Source: Homarus americanus
Lineage: Eukaryota > Arthropoda > Malacostraca > Decapoda > Nephropidae
Assembly: GCF_018991925.1 (NCBI RefSeq)
Contig: NW_024735304.1
Location: forward strand, 1-64,000
DNA length: 64,000 nt
Reading direction: 5' to 3'
Shown: piece after piece, positions 63,574 to 64,000 of the stretch
Layout of the letters: every line of letters begins with the position of its first letter
Numbering within the stretch: the stretch's first letter is position 1
Translations under genes and position numbers: made by a program
Notes under the pieces: generated by a model
The model's input: only the letters and a program-made list of their open reading frames with translations
Databases searched by the model: none
What the model was told of the DNA's origin: nothing

Positions 63574-64000
63574 ATACCTTCACCCTCACTCCCTCACCCT
63601 TACTCTCACACCATCACTCCCTCACCATCACACCCACACTATCACCCTCACTCTCACACCAGCACACATCACCACTCACTTTCACAACCACACCCTCATT
63701 CCCACACCCTCACTCCCTCACTCCTAACTCCCTCACCCTCACTTCCACAGTCCCACACCCTCACACCCACACCCTCACCTCCATCCTACACCATCTCACC
63801 TACACCCTGACTCCTTCTCCCTGACTTCCACACATTCGTTTCACACCTTCATCCCCACATCCTCATCTGCATTACTCACCACCACACCCACACCCTCTCT
63901 CCCTCACCCTCACTCCCACACCATCACTCCCACACCCTCATTCTCTCACCCCTCTCCCCACCCCCTCCCACACCCCCACCCCAGACCCTCATTCTCTCAC
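63574..64000. repeat. C-rich ACCCTCACTCCC minisatellite, continuing past the window
   Basis: CCCTCACTCCCTCACC and CACACCCTCA words repeat to the end of the window. The two Pro/Thr/His-rich plus frames are by-products. Confidence 0.88.

Overview
The window looks like gene-poor nuclear DNA of an arthropod, most likely a decapod crustacean. The evidence is very dense simple-sequence DNA, arthropod-type TTAGG-like repeats inside the sequence (3271-3422, 12188-12213, about 29880-30060), several non-LTR retrotransposon families with arthropod-style 3' tails, and no recognisable host gene. No rRNA gene, full tRNA gene, CRISPR array or prokaryotic-style operon was seen. The order-level assignment is inference. 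Most open reading frames are by-products of microsatellites, notably the (AC)n, (GAA)n and 27-bp CT-rich arrays.

Layout. 1-5300: CT- and G-rich low-complexity DNA, a short retroelement with an 80-bp repeated head (1584-2065), degenerate telomere-like repeats, and a remnant of an RNase H-bearing LINE (4516-5298, minus). 5385-9033: a 3.6-kb CT-rich minisatellite. 9.5-16.5 kb: purine-rich DNA, two minus-strand copies of a CR1/L2-like LINE (called family A here; 11098-11463 and 12341-13695) and a 28-bp minisatellite. 17.9-20.1 kb: a decayed gene for a PIN-nuclease-like protein with a Cys-rich end, a SINE fragment, and a 24-bp perfect inverted repeat between TA arrays. 25.2-27.8 kb: a minus-strand RTE-like LINE (family B) interrupted by a SINE with a 12-bp target duplication. 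34.5-40.05 kb: a family B copy followed by two family A copies in tandem, each bordered by (AC)n. 40.2-42.9 kb: C-rich and 22-bp minisatellites, then a Tc1/mariner-type MITE. 43.4-46.4 kb: an old family A copy containing an LTR-like insertion. 47.06-48.99 kb: a CR1-type LINE (family C) with an uninterrupted reverse transcriptase frame (minus). 49.5-57.4 kb: a second short retroelement, a third family B copy, a hAT-type MITE with 8-bp target duplications, a pure (AC)261 array and another family A copy. 57.4-64 kb: minisatellites, (GAA)n, (AAT)n, a third short retroelement and C-rich repeats.

How the parts relate. The most coherent biology is family A together with the short elements at 1584, 49532 and about 62390. 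They share a 3' end: a small hairpin, then an AATAAACCGTTAATTATT-type terminus and a (TTA)n tail. Nearly all of them lie inside (AC)n/(GT)n arrays, often with AC on both sides. This suggests a LINE that inserts preferentially into AC microsatellites, and a short element that borrows the LINE's 3' end. The hairpin shows one compensatory base-pair change. Everything else reads as layered, mostly dead mobile elements in tandem-repeat-rich intergenic DNA.
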